The notes below the pieces were generated by a model, which was not told where the DNA came from, searched no databases, and worked only from the letters and a program-made list of their open reading frames with translations. The translations under genes were made by a program, and so were the position numbers. Source: Chrysopilus asiliformis (lineage: Eukaryota > Arthropoda > Insecta > Diptera > Rhagionidae). Taken from it: a stretch of 64,000 nucleotides of DNA. The stretch is from positions 29,055,684-29,119,683 of the forward strand of contig OZ035961.1 in assembly GCA_964034945.1 (NCBI GenBank). The letters are read 5' to 3'. Positions 10,280 to 20,407 of the stretch are shown here, in pieces; positions within the stretch are counted from its first letter, which is position 1; each line of letters opens with the position of its first letter.

Positions 10280-10550
10280 TATACAAACACTTTAAGGTAC
10301 AGACAAAAACTTGATACTAAAATCGTTTAACCTGACTGACTGACTGACTCATCAACGCCCAGCCCAAACCCCTGAAGCTAGAAACTTGAAACTTTCACAG
10401 TATGTACCAAACATCACATAGGCTCTCACTAAGGCGGGGTTTTCCGAAATTGTACCGTGAAGGGGGTAAAGGGGGTTTGGGTGCTTTTAAACCGTGATTT
10501 TCGGGGTCGCTGATCACGAATCCGGTGTTGGATTTTTAACATCAAAAATC
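10280..10550 (+). mobile_element. Helitron family E fragment (copy 1)
   Basis: Aligns with both flanks of the large satellite at 53898-55342: 'aaaatcgtttaacctgactgac', then CATCAACGCCCAGCCCAAAC, 'aacttgaaactttcacagtatgt' and 'tgatcacgaatccggtgtt'. Here the microsatellite is only about four CTGA units, against 1.45 kb in the other copy. Confidence 0.6.
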
Positions 10551-10652
10551 CTGCTGCTGGTGGTAGCAACGCACTAGGGTTCACACGGTGCTGCTGAAAC
10601 GGCTGCTAACAGCCAAACAGCACTGGCAAAACAGCGTCGTGTGACTGCCAAT
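10547..10652 (+). mobile_element. Family F fragment (copy 3)
   Basis: Holds the last about 105 bp of family F, ending GGCAAAACAGCGTCGTGTGA; matches 20858-20960 and, inverted, 39285-39390. Inserted in or abutting a family E fragment. Confidence 0.6.
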
Positions 10653-11606
10653 TTTTTAAGAGCAATTAAGATTTGGAAAAATAAAGAAATTCGTTTAGTT
10701 TCCCAAAAAAAAAATCATTTACAGTTTCCCCGTTTTTTCAGAGTTTTTTTTCCCATTTTTCGTTGTTTTATTTTTTAAATATTTAAATATTTCATATATT
10801 TTAAATATTTCAAAACTGTGACCGCAATTTCGTTCTAGTTTTCTAAAATTTGTCATGGCAAACCTAAATGAAAAGAAATCAGAATGCGCACTTTGTTATT
10901 TTTTCCTTGAATTTTTAATTAAAAAATCAACCAACAAAGTTTAAAACTCATATTCAAAATTACCATGTCTTTATAAATTGGTTTAATTTTTTTAGTAGAA
11001 CGAGACTTTTTCATAAGTGTATCAAAATGAATCGTTTACAAGTTTCAAACTGGAGGCAACTGCGAAAATCTGTTCACCAAAAAAAAATTGTGACTTACAT
11101 TCGGTGATGGGAAATACGGTGAACAAAAGAGTTTTCCACACGAAAAGTTTTGAAATGTACATGCTTTCCAAACATTGATTGACAATTCAATTCAGACAGT
11201 GCCGTTTTCTATTTTCGCTTTTTTCCATGTCGTTTTCCGCTTCAACATCACTTCGCTTTAAATTCAACTGCACTGATTTCACAGAGAAATATAGTTGCAT
11301 TTTATTCATCCAGAGTGGAAGTTTTCTATTGAAAATCGAGGAACAAAATCGACGCGGGATAATGCGAAATGCAAAGCGAAGCACCAGACGATTCAAAGAC
11401 GATGTAGAGAGTTTAAATTTATAATTACGAGTAATAGTTAAAAAGGAGAATTCCTTCGTACATTAATTTCGAATTCGGATAAAATTTTTCTCCAAAGATG
11501 TGGAAAAATCTTTTTTGTGATATTTTCTATCCTCGAAACGATTGTGCTTTTTGCGGGTGTATCTTTAAATGTAACAGAAATAATTTTTTTTTTCGGGCAT
11601 CGCGCA
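10653..11606. other. AT-rich stretch left of the provirus
   Basis: Small overlapping frames at 11179-11424 look incidental. The last bases, CGCA at 11603-11606, are the left copy of the provirus target duplication. Confidence 0.5.
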
Positions 11607-11980
11607 AATTAACTTTTTTGTTATTCTTCGGAATAAAAAAAATCACTTTTTATTTAAAATTTCTTTATTATTACTTTGGCAAATATCTTAAGATATTATT
11701 GTTCGGTTAAATGCATCCACTCTTTAGAGGGATCCCGAATCAACTGCACTGAATTCAATTCTTAATATCTACAAAATGCATTCGTTTCTTTATCTCATTT
11801 ATACTTTGTATAAGTGCAATTCATGCATTTAAATTTCTTATCGAGTATTGAATTATAAGAAAAATTCCTACGTGTTTTTCTTATAATTTTACATTAAATT
11901 CTTCGATAATCTCTTCCCAATCATTTTTAGCTGACGGTGAATGTTTTGTCTTTAAGTTGGGTGAATTACCGGATGTAACT
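11607..11980 (-). repeat. 3' LTR of the provirus
   Basis: 374 bp, identical by eye to 17877-18250. Its first 100 bases in the element's sense encode the last about 32 residues of Env and its stop codon. Confidence 0.95.
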
Positions 11981-13410
11981 CCTCCCACCTTAGTATCTGG
12001 ATTCTCCTGAATCTTGTTTATAATTTTTATTTCGGGTTTCTTATGCTTCAGATAAAAATATACTAATAACACAATAATTAGAATTATTATTAGCATTGTA
12101 AAGCTTCCCAAGCCGTAATTGATTTTTTTGTGATATTTTAATTCCCGAATTTCCTGAATATTTTTCTCTAAGTTCAGTGCAATTTCTTCGAATGTTAATT
12201 GATTATTGCTTATATTAAAACTTTCAATTGGATTGATTACAAATTTTTCCTTAAATTCATAAATCGTATTACTATATATTTCATTGTTAATATATAAAGT
12301 ACAATTATTAAAGTTAATAATATAATTGCCATCAAGTTTAATTTTTCTTGAATCACAATTGGATTTTAATGTTTTATTTCTCATATTGTTTAAAATCAAC
12401 ATATTATCATCTAGATTTATATGTTCTTCTTCCTTTTTTATTATTAGTTTACAATTCTTCTGAACTATACAATTTTTACTTAATTTTAACTCATTTAAGG
12501 TTTTATTATCTTCATAAAAATAGGTTTTGTTTTTAATTTTTATTACATATTCTAAATCAGAATCAACTTGTTTACTATATGAATTTGGGACGGGTATTAT
12601 TAGCCTTTTATTCGCCTTTATAGTCATCGATGGTATTTTAATTGCAAATACGATTTCATTATCTCTAAATTTGGCTACAGCTAATCTGATATTTAATAGT
12701 TTTTTAAAATCAATGTCGTATTCGATAATTTCTTCTTTGGTTAAAGCATCAGGGTGTAAAATACCTATTCTAGCTGAAGCTATGTTATTTTGAATATGTT
12801 CTACTCTACTTTTAATAATATTTAATTTAAACAATTGCTCAAGAAAAATTCCTTCTGTTAATATTCGTCGGTTTGTTTCATTTAAATTTTTTTCTTGTAT
12901 TTTAATTCGATCTGACATTATTATGTTTTTTAATTGAATAAAAGTTTTATTAAAATTAGTATTAATTCGAATCTGTTGATTAACGTCTTTGATAATTTCG
13001 TGATTATTTCCATCAATTACTGAAAAGTGTTTTTCTATATTTTCTCTATCATCATTATCCATAGTACCGTATAGCCAATTCATTATCTTACCGCCAAAGT
13101 TAATAAGGCCTCTCTTACTTCTATGTGGTACTATTGTTCTTATCTTATTTTTGATATTATCTATTTCTGTCCAAACGAAGTTTTGCTGATTTATTAAATT
13201 TAACAATTTGAATGAAGATTCTAAGTCATTTATTATTTTTAATATTTCATCGGGGTTTATAACATGTATAATTATATCAAATTTATTTACTATATCAACT
13301 TCACCTACACTTATCTCTACATATCCTATATCTGAATTAACTTTCTGAATCGTCATCATCTGATGAGTGGGTGTTATCATCGTCAGTAATATTGTCATGA
13401 GCGTCAACAT
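11881..13410 (-). CDS. env: Errantivirus-type envelope glycoprotein (Env)
   Basis: A 509-residue frame, intact. In this family Env is a class I fusion protein related to baculovirus F proteins; it allows particles to pass between cells. Seen here: a hydrophobic N-terminus (MLTLMTILLTMIT) that may be a signal peptide; a furin-type site RSKR at residues 97-100, followed at once by GLINFGGKIMNWLYGTMD, the fusion-peptide position; several N-x-S/T sites; a membrane segment at about 433-454; and a 55-residue cytoplasmic tail. The start overlaps the end of the integrase frame by 74 bp, and errantivirus env is normally made from a spliced RNA, so the true start may lie elsewhere. The last residues are encoded inside the LTR. 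No stops are visible, so Env could still be expressed from this copy. Confidence 0.85.
   Translation of the reverse strand: MLTLMTILLTMITPTHQMMTIQKVNSDIGYVEISVGEVDIVNKFDIIIHVINPDEILKIINDLESSFKLLNLINQQNFVWTEIDNIKNKIRTIVPHRSKRGLINFGGKIMNWLYGTMDNDDRENIEKHFSVIDGNNHEIIKDVNQQIRINTNFNKTFIQLKNIIMSDRIKIQEKNLNETNRRILTEGIFLEQLFKLNIIKSRVEHIQNNIASARIGILHPDALTKEEIIEYDIDFKKLLNIRLAVAKFRDNEIVFAIKIPSMTIKANKRLIIPVPNSYSKQVDSDLEYVIKIKNKTYFYEDNKTLNELKLSKNCIVQKNCKLIIKKEEEHINLDDNMLILNNMRNKTLKSNCDSRKIKLDGNYIINFNNCTLYINNEIYSNTIYEFKEKFVINPIESFNISNNQLTFEEIALNLEKNIQEIRELKYHKKINYGLGSFTMLIIILIIVLLVYFYLKHKKPEIKIINKIQENPDTKVGGVTSGNSPNLKTKHSPSAKNDWEEIIEEFNVKL
11981..11991 (-). promoter_or_regulatory. Polypurine tract
   Basis: The minus strand reads AAGGTGGGAGG directly before the 3' LTR start AGTTAC. 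This is the expected plus-strand priming site; one T interrupts the purines. Confidence 0.7.
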
Positions 13411-14155
13411 TGTTAGAAGTTTGGTCTGTAAATTTCAAAGGTCGTTTAACATTAGAAATATGTACGTTTTCGAGAGGTTGTTTTCTAAATTTAGGTTCTT
13501 CTTTGTGACGTAGACTTTTGTAATTTTTTATAAAACCCGTTTCTCTAGTTTCTATATAATTTTCGCGATTTGTATTTCGTTTTGAAAGCATTTTTCTTTT
13601 ACTCTCATCTAATCTCTCTATAATGTTATGATTATCAATTTTTCCTTCTTGTACTTCTAATGGAGTAGCCTTAATCGTTGAATGATATGATTTATTGTAA
13701 AATTCAATTGCTCTCAACATTTGAATACGAATTGGGAATTTTTGAACTAAATTTAGAACTCTAATTTTTTCAGAAATGGTATTATTCAGTCGTTCTATAT
13801 CTGCGTTCCCTGTGTGACTGTTTGGTTTAGTTATATGGTAATTTATGTTTTCTTCAGAACAGAATTGCTTTATATTGTTACAATTAAATTCGTTATCAAA
13901 AACTAGTTTTTCCATTTTCCCTTTTATTGATATGAACTGTCTTAATTTCTCCACCAGAGTCAAGCTGTTTCTATCTTCAAGATAGAAGCTGATTGCGTGT
14001 TTTGAGAATTTGTCTATAAAATTGATGAACGAATGTTTACTGTTTGTATAAACATCGACATGAATTATTTCATTGATCTTTTTTGGGGGTTTCGGTGAAT
14101 TTAAATTGCGGTTTAATTGGATTTCTGTCATATTTTGCTCCTGTGCAATAGTCAC
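13337..14155 (-). pseudogene. pol: Integrase catalytic core, out of frame with pol
   Basis: A 272-residue frame carrying the integrase core and C-terminus. The catalytic acidic residues are visible as IHVDVYT (residue 34), LVFDNEF (87) and NADIERLNN (121); the last two are 33 residues apart, close to the family's usual 35. The HHCC zinc finger lies at the end of the other pol frame, and the two frames overlap at 14070-14155. The switch lies at or near a run of five C and six A residues (about 14080-14092), where a one-base indel would explain it. I read this as an inactivating slip or a sequencing error; programmed shifting inside integrase is not known for the group. Without it no complete integrase is made. 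The end overlaps the env start. Confidence 0.8.
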
Positions 14156-16682
14156 AGTTATTTATACACACTTGGACTGTTGTTTTTAAATTGGGATGAT
14201 ATATAATTTTCTTTAGACCTCCATAAGTTGAGTCTATTCCAGTATGACCTACTTCATTCGTATGGTATCTAGATATTTGTCTAACAACATTTTCTTCCTC
14301 TAATATGTCTGTTGCAAAATAACTACATTTGACAAATTTGATATTTCTACTAGACGGAAAGATCTCAATTATTTTCATTTGTAATTTATTATATTCGTGA
14401 TCGTTTAATTCAGAATATATTCCTATTTTACCTTTAGTAATATACCTTCTTAAAATATCAGAGGCAAAATTCTCATCTAGATCTTTTTGTTCTATATAAA
14501 TTCTACGGTTATTGAAAATTCTTTCATATTCTTTATCTTTGTTTTCTAACAGTATTATTTGAGTTTTAAATCTATTTACTATAGTTTCCAAAATGGGAAT
14601 ATGATCGTACAAGTTCTCTTCTTGAGAATGAGTTGTTTGTACTTCAATTGATTCATGATCTGAATCATCGCTACTTGAGCTTTCAAGATTGTTTACAAAC
14701 ATATTGTTTAGATCGACACTCAAATTTTCAATGTCTAATATGTTGCAATTAGTGCCCAAATTTTCGGTACTAATTTCTTTTCTTTGTTGCGTTGACCGTA
14801 TGTTGTTTATTTCATACGTATCTTTATTTATTCTACTTAGGAAATCAGCAACTTTGTTGTCTTTTCCTTTAATATAATCTATATTTATATTGTATTCCCC
14901 TAGTTGAATTAACCACCTTTGAAGGCGTGGGTTAATATTTTTACCAGAATATTTCGCGTGCAACCACTTTATGGGTTGATGGTCAGTTTGTAAATCAAAT
15001 TCTCTACCGTATAGGAAGGGTCTAAAATATTTTGTACTCCACACGATGGCTAATAGCTCTTTCTCAATTGTAGAGTAATTCCTTTCGTGGTCATTAAGGG
15101 TTCTTGATGCATAGTATATTGGATGTCCATCTTGTGTTAGGACAGCACCTATAGCGAAGTTACTTGCGTCTGTTACTAACTTAAACTTCTTATTATAATC
15201 AGGGTATTTCAGAACCGGGTAATTAGTTATTAGTTCTTTCAATTTTTCGAATGCTGAGATGTAATTTGGGTCGTTAAAGTTAACTTTCATATTCTTTTTT
15301 AAATATTTGGTTATGGGGTGTGCTACCTTAGCGTAATCCTTTATGAACTTACGGTAATAGCCGGTTATACCTAGGAATGACTTTATTTGTTTTTGAGTTG
15401 TTGGTAATTTTAAATTTTGAATTATTTCTACTTTTCCTGGATTAGGTTTCACGCCTTTGGGAGTTAGAATATGTCCCAAATACTGTGTTTCTTTAGATAA
15501 AAAATTACACTTATCTATCTGTATTTTTAAGCCGGATTCTCTTAGCTTATTGAATATTTTCTTTATGTTAACGATATGTTCATCTAAGGACGTACTAAAG
15601 ATTAAGATATCGTCTAAATAGACGACGCATATTTTGTTAATAAATTCTCGAAGGACGGAATTCATTAGTCTCTGAAATGTCGCTGGAGCATTTTTTAAAC
15701 CAAACGGCATTCTGATATATTCATAATGACCGTAGGGTGTTGAAAAGGCTGTTTTCTTTCTGTCTTCGTCATTTACTAGGATTTGGTGAAACCCTTTTGC
15801 TAAATCTAAAGTTGTGAAATACTGAGCTTTCCCTAATTTGTCGAGTATACCATCTATATTTGGTATTGGAAATTTATCATTTACAGTGACTTCGTTTAAT
15901 TTACGATAATCTATAACAATTCGCCATTTTTGCTTTTTAGAATTGTCCAGTTTCTTGGGGACTACCCACAAGGGACTGTTATATGGGGAGTTGCTTTCTT
16001 TTATAATTCCTGTGTCTAACATTTCATTTATTTGCCTACTTATCTCATTTTCGTGGGCCTGAGGATACCTATAAATTTTTGAATATATTGGGTTACTAGT
16101 AGTGGTAATTATTTCATGTCTTATCTCATGAGTGGACGTAAGAATGTCACCATCATGAAAAAATAAATCATTATATGATTTTAATAGGCCAGTTAACATT
16201 TTCTTTTCTTCGTTATTTAAATGACTGAGACTTAGTTTATTAATTATTTTATTTTCAACGGTTTCTAACGTGCATATTTTATTTAAATCGAATGGATAAT
16301 TATTATTTTCAAACATAATTTTGTTATCTCTTACTTGCATATATTTTTCTTCTAAGTCGATTTTAACTTTTAACGGAGTTAAAAGATTTTGTCCTATAAT
16401 TGCGTCGTAATCGCGACCAGTTAAATCTATTACTTTCCAAGATATTGTGCCTGACATTTTGAATTCTTTCGGTATTGGGGTAATAATTTCGTATTTTATT
16501 TCATTTTTACCATTAATCGTGGAGTAGTATATGGGTTGATTTAACTTTTCTTGAGGATAACCGATTAAAATATTTGGCTTCATAATACTGATGCTAGCGC
16601 CTGTATCTACTAAACATCTTATTTTGTGATCATTGATTGTTAATACTGCTATTGGTAGTGTATAGGTCGAGGCTCGTTTGAA
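14070..16682 (-). CDS. pol: Pol polyprotein: protease, reverse transcriptase, RNase H, integrase zinc finger
   Basis: The frame is open from the end of gag, where it is entered by -1 shifting, to 14070. Protease: LVDTGAS, the aspartyl active site, lies just upstream of the first in-frame methionine (16583). Counted from that methionine, reverse transcriptase spans about residues 195-370 with TLDLAKGFHQI, FGLKNAPATFQ and the catalytic VVYLDDILIF; RNase H spans about 440-560 (TDASNFAIGAVLTQ, STIEKELLAIV, DHQPIKWL); and the integrase HHCC finger is at about 755-805 (HTNEVGH, CINNCDYC). The frame stops soon after the finger, and the catalytic core follows in another frame. The order and the 17.6/297-like phrasing place it among errantiviruses. 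Pol copies element RNA into DNA in the particle. Confidence 0.95.
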   Translation of the reverse strand, partial: FKRASTYTLPIAVLTINDHKIRCLVDTGASISIMKPNILIGYPQEKLNQPIYYSTINGKNEIKYEIITPIPKEFKMSGTISWKVIDLTGRDYDAIIGQNLLTPLKVKIDLEEKYMQVRDNKIMFENNNYPFDLNKICTLETVENKIINKLSLSHLNNEEKKMLTGLLKSYNDLFFHDGDILTSTHEIRHEIITTTSNPIYSKIYRYPQAHENEISRQINEMLDTGIIKESNSPYNSPLWVVPKKLDNSKKQKWRIVIDYRKLNEVTVNDKFPIPNIDGILDKLGKAQYFTTLDLAKGFHQILVNDEDRKKTAFSTPYGHYEYIRMPFGLKNAPATFQRLMNSVLREFINKICVVYLDDILIFSTSLDEHIVNIKKIFNKLRESGLKIQIDKCNFLSKETQYLGHILTPKGVKPNPGKVEIIQNLKLPTTQKQIKSFLGITGYYRKFIKDYAKVAHPITKYLKKNMKVNFNDPNYISAFEKLKELITNYPVLKYPDYNKKFKLVTDASNFAIGAVLTQDGHPIYYASRTLNDHERNYSTIEKELLAIVWSTKYFRPFLYGREFDLQTDHQPIKWLHAKYSGKNINPRLQRWLIQLGEYNINIDYIKGKDNKVADFLSRINKDTYEINNIRSTQQRKEISTENLGTNCNILDIENLSVDLNNMFVNNLESSSSDDSDHESIEVQTTHSQEENLYDHIPILETIVNRFKTQIILLENKDKEYERIFNNRRIYIEQKDLDENFASDILRRYITKGKIGIYSELNDHEYNKLQMKIIEIFPSSRNIKFVKCSYFATDILEEENVVRQISRYHTNEVGHTGIDSTYGGLKKIIYHPNLKTTVQVCINNCDYCTGAKYDRNPIKPQFKFTETPKKDQ

Positions 16683-17626
16683 AAATTTTGGCCTTGTTCA
16701 ATATTATTATTGTAATTGTTATTCTGTTGTCTGAAATTTCCAGAATTATTGGGATTGTTATTATTACGAATATGACCGTTGTTCATGTTATTATTATAAT
16801 TGTTTTGTCTGTCACTCGTATATGTGTTATTCTGTCTGAAAGGTCCTAAATTGTTATCTTGTCTTTTATTATTATTCTGTACATTTTTCTGTTCAAATCG
16901 ATGTGACGAATTGTGTGGAGTTTTAAACCCTTTTTTGTGACGGTGGTCTATGGCTCTTTCGTCATCTAACAATTTTAATTGAGAAAATCTATTATAAATT
17001 TCTATTAGTGTTGCGTCAATTGGAACATGTCCTCTAACTAAATTATCCATTTTTTCTAACAGAATACCAACGAGATACTTATCGTTGTTAACAGGAGAAT
17101 AATTAATTGGTCTTGTATCATCAAATTCATATAGCTCATTTAATTGGTAATTTACAGATTTTAATATATCAAATAAATCTCTTAAACTACATACCTTAAT
17201 ACCTCTACATTCATTAATTAACTCTGCATAATCTTTCCTCGGCCTAAAGTGTAACTTGAGTTCACTTTTGATGATTTCCCATGTCGCGTTTTCTCCTAGT
17301 CGCTGGATACATCGTTTCGGTTCGCCTTGTATTTTTTCGTTGATGACAATCTGCATTGCGTAGTTTAGAAGTTCCTGATTGTTGATGCATAGTGCTGCTG
17401 CGCCTTCTATGGATTTGATGAATTCGGTTAATGTAAATTCCTCGGTGCCGTTGAACGGTTTTAATCTTCGGTAATGACTCAGCACTTGTTCCGGTGTTAA
17501 TTGAAATAAATTCGGTTGTGGTACTTGTTGATGCACAGCAAGTAATTGCCGTAACTGATTCATCTGCTCTTGCTGTTGTTGAAGGGCCTGTCTCAGGACC
17601 TCAATTTGTTGTTCTGGATTTGCCAT
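16649..17626 (-). CDS. gag: Errantivirus Gag
   Basis: A 325-residue protein starting MANPEQQIEVLRQALQQQQE. The first about 40 residues are a glutamine-rich coiled coil. The middle (about 55-230) is the capsid-like region with LTEFIKSIEGAAAL and ATWEIIKSELKLHFRPR. The C-terminal 80 residues are strongly Asn/Gln-rich with arginines and hold no CCHC knuckle, as in other errantivirus Gags. It forms the particle and binds RNA. The stop (TAG, 16649-16651) lies about 30 bp past a slippery heptamer where the pol frame is entered. The frame is complete. Confidence 0.85.
   Translation of the reverse strand: MANPEQQIEVLRQALQQQQEQMNQLRQLLAVHQQVPQPNLFQLTPEQVLSHYRRLKPFNGTEEFTLTEFIKSIEGAAALCINNQELLNYAMQIVINEKIQGEPKRCIQRLGENATWEIIKSELKLHFRPRKDYAELINECRGIKVCSLRDLFDILKSVNYQLNELYEFDDTRPINYSPVNNDKYLVGILLEKMDNLVRGHVPIDATLIEIYNRFSQLKLLDDERAIDHRHKKGFKTPHNSSHRFEQKNVQNNNKRQDNNLGPFRQNNTYTSDRQNNYNNNMNNGHIRNNNNPNNSGNFRQQNNNYNNNIEQGQNFSNEPRPIHYQ
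16682..16688 (-). promoter_or_regulatory. -1 ribosomal frameshift heptamer A AAT TTT
   Basis: In the gag frame the codons read CAA AAT TTT TCA. A AAT TTT fits the X XXY YYZ rule, and a -1 slip leads straight into the open pol frame (TTC AAA CGA), with protease LVDTGAS about 25 codons on. I did not identify the stimulatory RNA structure. Confidence 0.75.
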
Positions 17627-17643
17627 TTTGATTAATTACTTGT

Positions 17644-17840
17644 TATTTAGAATTTCACTGAACTCACTTTTATACTATAACTTTGTCTTTTAATATTTAG
17701 TTACGTTATTCGATCACTGGATTCACTTTTGTTTTATAACTTTTTCTTTTAACATTTAGTTACGTTATTCGATCACTGGATTCACTTTTGTTTTATAACT
17801 TTTTTTTTTAATATTTAGTTACGTTATTCGATCACTGGAT
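17644..17840 (-). repeat. Leader tandem repeats, 59-bp unit
   Basis: The phrase ACGTTATTCGATCACTGGAT recurs at 17703, 17762 and 17821, exactly 59 bp apart, with a further partial unit toward gag. Units differ at a few positions only. The array sits in the untranslated leader between primer site and gag, the place where gypsy of Drosophila carries its Su(Hw)-binding insulator repeats. A comparable role is inference only. Confidence 0.85.
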
Positions 17841-17859
17841 TTCCTTTCTTTGGAGGGAA

Positions 17860-17878
17860 ATCCTACCAACTGCGCCAA
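17860..17878 (-). promoter_or_regulatory. Primer-binding site, tRNA-Ser type
   Basis: The minus strand reads TGGCGCAGTTGGTAGGATT at the inner edge of the 5' LTR. It complements the tRNA-Ser 3' end (acceptor CGACTGC, discriminator G, CCA) with one mismatch. tRNA-Ser priming is known for 17.6- and 297-type elements. Confidence 0.7.
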
Positions 17879-18250
17879 TTAACTTTTTTGTTATTCTTCG
17901 GAATAAAAAAAATCACTTTTTATTTAAAATTTCTTTATTATTACTTTGGCAAATATCTTAAGATATTATTGTTCGGTTAAATGCATCCACTCTTTAGAGG
18001 GATCCCGAATCAACTGCACTGAATTCAATTCTTAATATCTACAAAATGCATTCGTTTCTTTATCTCATTTATACTTTGTATAAGTGCAATTCATGCATTT
18101 AAATTTCTTATCGAGTATTGAATTATAAGAAAAATTCCTACGTGTTTTTCTTATAATTTTACATTAAATTCTTCGATAATCTCTTCCCAATCATTTTTAG
18201 CTGACGGTGAATGTTTTGTCTTTAAGTTGGGTGAATTACCGGATGTAACT
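17877..18250 (-). repeat. 5' LTR of the provirus
   Basis: 374 bp, followed by CGCA (18251-18254). It carries an orphan copy of the env C-terminal coding sequence because env runs into the 3' LTR. Confidence 0.95.
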
Positions 18251-18254
18251 CGCA

Positions 18255-19770
18255 TTTACTATAGAGAGACTTCCTGCCAGCGCCTTTATGGGATCCAGAT
18301 TTCTCGTCCACTCACATTACTATGTTGCCTTAGATGGGACTATGTATATCTGTACAATGGTATATGATTGGGGATAACAAAGTTCGCCCAGTTTCCTTCA
18401 ATATGAACTTAGCGTTAAGATGAAATGCAAATAAACAGCTCTCAAGTGAGCACTCAAAAAATCTCAAGTGCTCACATTTAGTAATTGAGGAAAATGATGG
18501 TTTATGTGGATATACACGTATTTTCATAGATGGTATTAGATATTATGTACAGTACATGTATATCATCAGTTTATATATTTATTAAAGCGTATATGCATAT
18601 TATAATTCCTAAGGGTCTGGTAAATACGATTTCTTCTGGTAACATTGTACGCAACATCACCGCGAAATTCATATTTTATTCCGTCTTTCAATAAAATATT
18701 TATTATTAAGTACACATTTGTAATACGTCTTCATATATCATATTTATGTCGTTTGGGTTAACCTGCATTTATATGGATGTTAGGGAAAACCAGAGAGGGA
18801 AAAAAAATTTAGAAAGGAAACCATCGTAAATATACGTGGTAAATATACGTGGTATACAAGCTACATGGATGGATATAAATCTCTGATGGTTTATACCGAG
18901 CACTAGCGTAAAGTTATGTATATATCCATAGATACATATCCATAAATATTATAAAGCATGTGTAAAAATATAAGAAAAACCTTGTAACATTGTACATGTA
19001 AAATGTAAAAGAGCTAAGGGTGAATATCATATGACTTGCTAAAAATAAGTTGGAAGGATAATGTGCTGTAATCATTGCAATAGTGAGTTTGCAAATATAT
19101 ACTATGAAAACATTTAACAGATGCGAATGTACATATTTATATGAAATATTTATTTCTATGCTAAAAAAAGGTTAGTATACCTACTTCTTAGTATTTGATG
19201 GTTTTGAAATCTTGTAGATTGTGGTTATGTTCTGTGATATTATTTCTCTTGTTGTATGACAGTAATATTGTGTATACTAAAAGGATTTGATTGATTATTT
19301 AAAAAAAAATTCACGTCATTTATGCAGTTAGGTTTGATCTATCAAATATTTATGAAATCGCTCAAAATATGTCTTACTTTCTAGCAAAAATCTTGAACTC
19401 TTCCTAAAGATAATTACACCATCGTCTACGGATTTGTCACTCCGATTTCATTGTATCACTTTGTATTTATTTTTCTTGTAGAATTTTTCAGAAGTAATTT
19501 TTTTAAAAACAAGCTTTCAAAGTGTACGAAAAGCAAAAAAAAATTTACGTAGGTATCTGACCTCAAAAATACAAGCAATATTAAAGCATTGAGAGTTTTT
19601 TTTAGACTTTTATCCTGGTTTTAATCTATATTTATACTGTGTTGACTGCTGCTAGATTAGTTTTTTTAGCAGTTGTGAAAGGAGGTTGAAAAATTTAATT
19701 TTCAAATTATCGGATTTGTTCCTGGTAAACACTTTAAAAAAAGGAGCATGTCAATAAAAGAAAATTTTCG
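18255..19770. other. AT-rich non-coding stretch
   Basis: No gene recognised. A segment at about 19618-19660 (AATCTATATTTATACTGTGT then TGACTGCTGCTAGATTA) recurs inverted at about 38196-38232. Confidence 0.5.
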
Positions 19771-19774
19771 TTAA

Positions 19775-19880
19775 ATTCCTGGGGTGTCCCGAATGGGGCC
19801 ACATACAATCTCGGCGCCTCAACGCAATACAAAGCAAAAACCTATCATTTTAATGAAAAAATGCCGATAGCCTAAAGGTT
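19775..19880 (+). repeat. Direct repeat, copy 1
   Basis: Matches 20975-21110 in the same orientation: 'cgaatggggc...tcaacgcaata' and a later 'atgaaaaaatgccgatagcctaaagg'. The pair brackets the fold-back and family F block, so the block may sit inside, or belong to, one larger element. Confidence 0.4.
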
Positions 19881-20407
19881 GAAAGGAACAAAACGAATAA
19901 CGCTTACGAAGATATATATTAAGTATTAAAGAAGCTTGGCTCCCAAAAAATGGAGTAGATCATCTAACAAACAACCATTTAGGAAAACACAAATTGAGGA
20001 AATCTGAAATAAGGCCAATAACGAGAAACGTTCAATCATGACATCTTTCAAAACGAGAAATGGCAGGAAATTGGAAAAATCATAAAATCTTCATTTTTGT
20101 ATAAATTGGACAACATTTTGTTCTATAGGAACCACAATACCGTTGACTATAAGAATTAGTGTAGTTTTAAAGCCTTTTTTGTACTATCTATTTAATTTTT
20201 TGATATGGATAAAATGCGAAGGAAAAAATCGTGGGTTTTACATAAGAAAATCCGTCACGAAAATAGAAAACAACACCAACAAAAAGAAATTCTCGTAATA
20301 AAATCTAAAACTAGATTTTGCTGTGTATCACAATTGGAGGACATCGGCTCGCGACCGGAACCTCTGGCGAGAGATATTGCGGCAGGCCAAGACCGGAAAC
20401 CGGTTGT

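Larger units (their letters stand above)
11607..18250 (-). mobile_element. Errantivirus-like Ty3/gypsy provirus
   Basis: A 6644-bp element on the minus strand, flanked by CGCA duplications (11603-11606, 18251-18254). The two 374-bp LTRs look identical base for base. Order along the element: 5' LTR, tRNA-Ser-type primer site, leader with 59-bp repeats, gag, pol (protease, reverse transcriptase, RNase H, integrase), env, polypurine tract, 3' LTR. LTR ends AGTTAC...GTTAATT and an env gene are typical of the 17.6/297/gypsy group. Identical LTRs mean a very recent insertion. The pol frame is broken in the integrase, so this copy is probably not autonomous. Confidence 0.95.

Noticed and set aside
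14070..14155. Programmed frameshift within integrase
   Set aside because: Known errantiviruses shift only between gag and pol. A homopolymer indel or sequencing slip is simpler.
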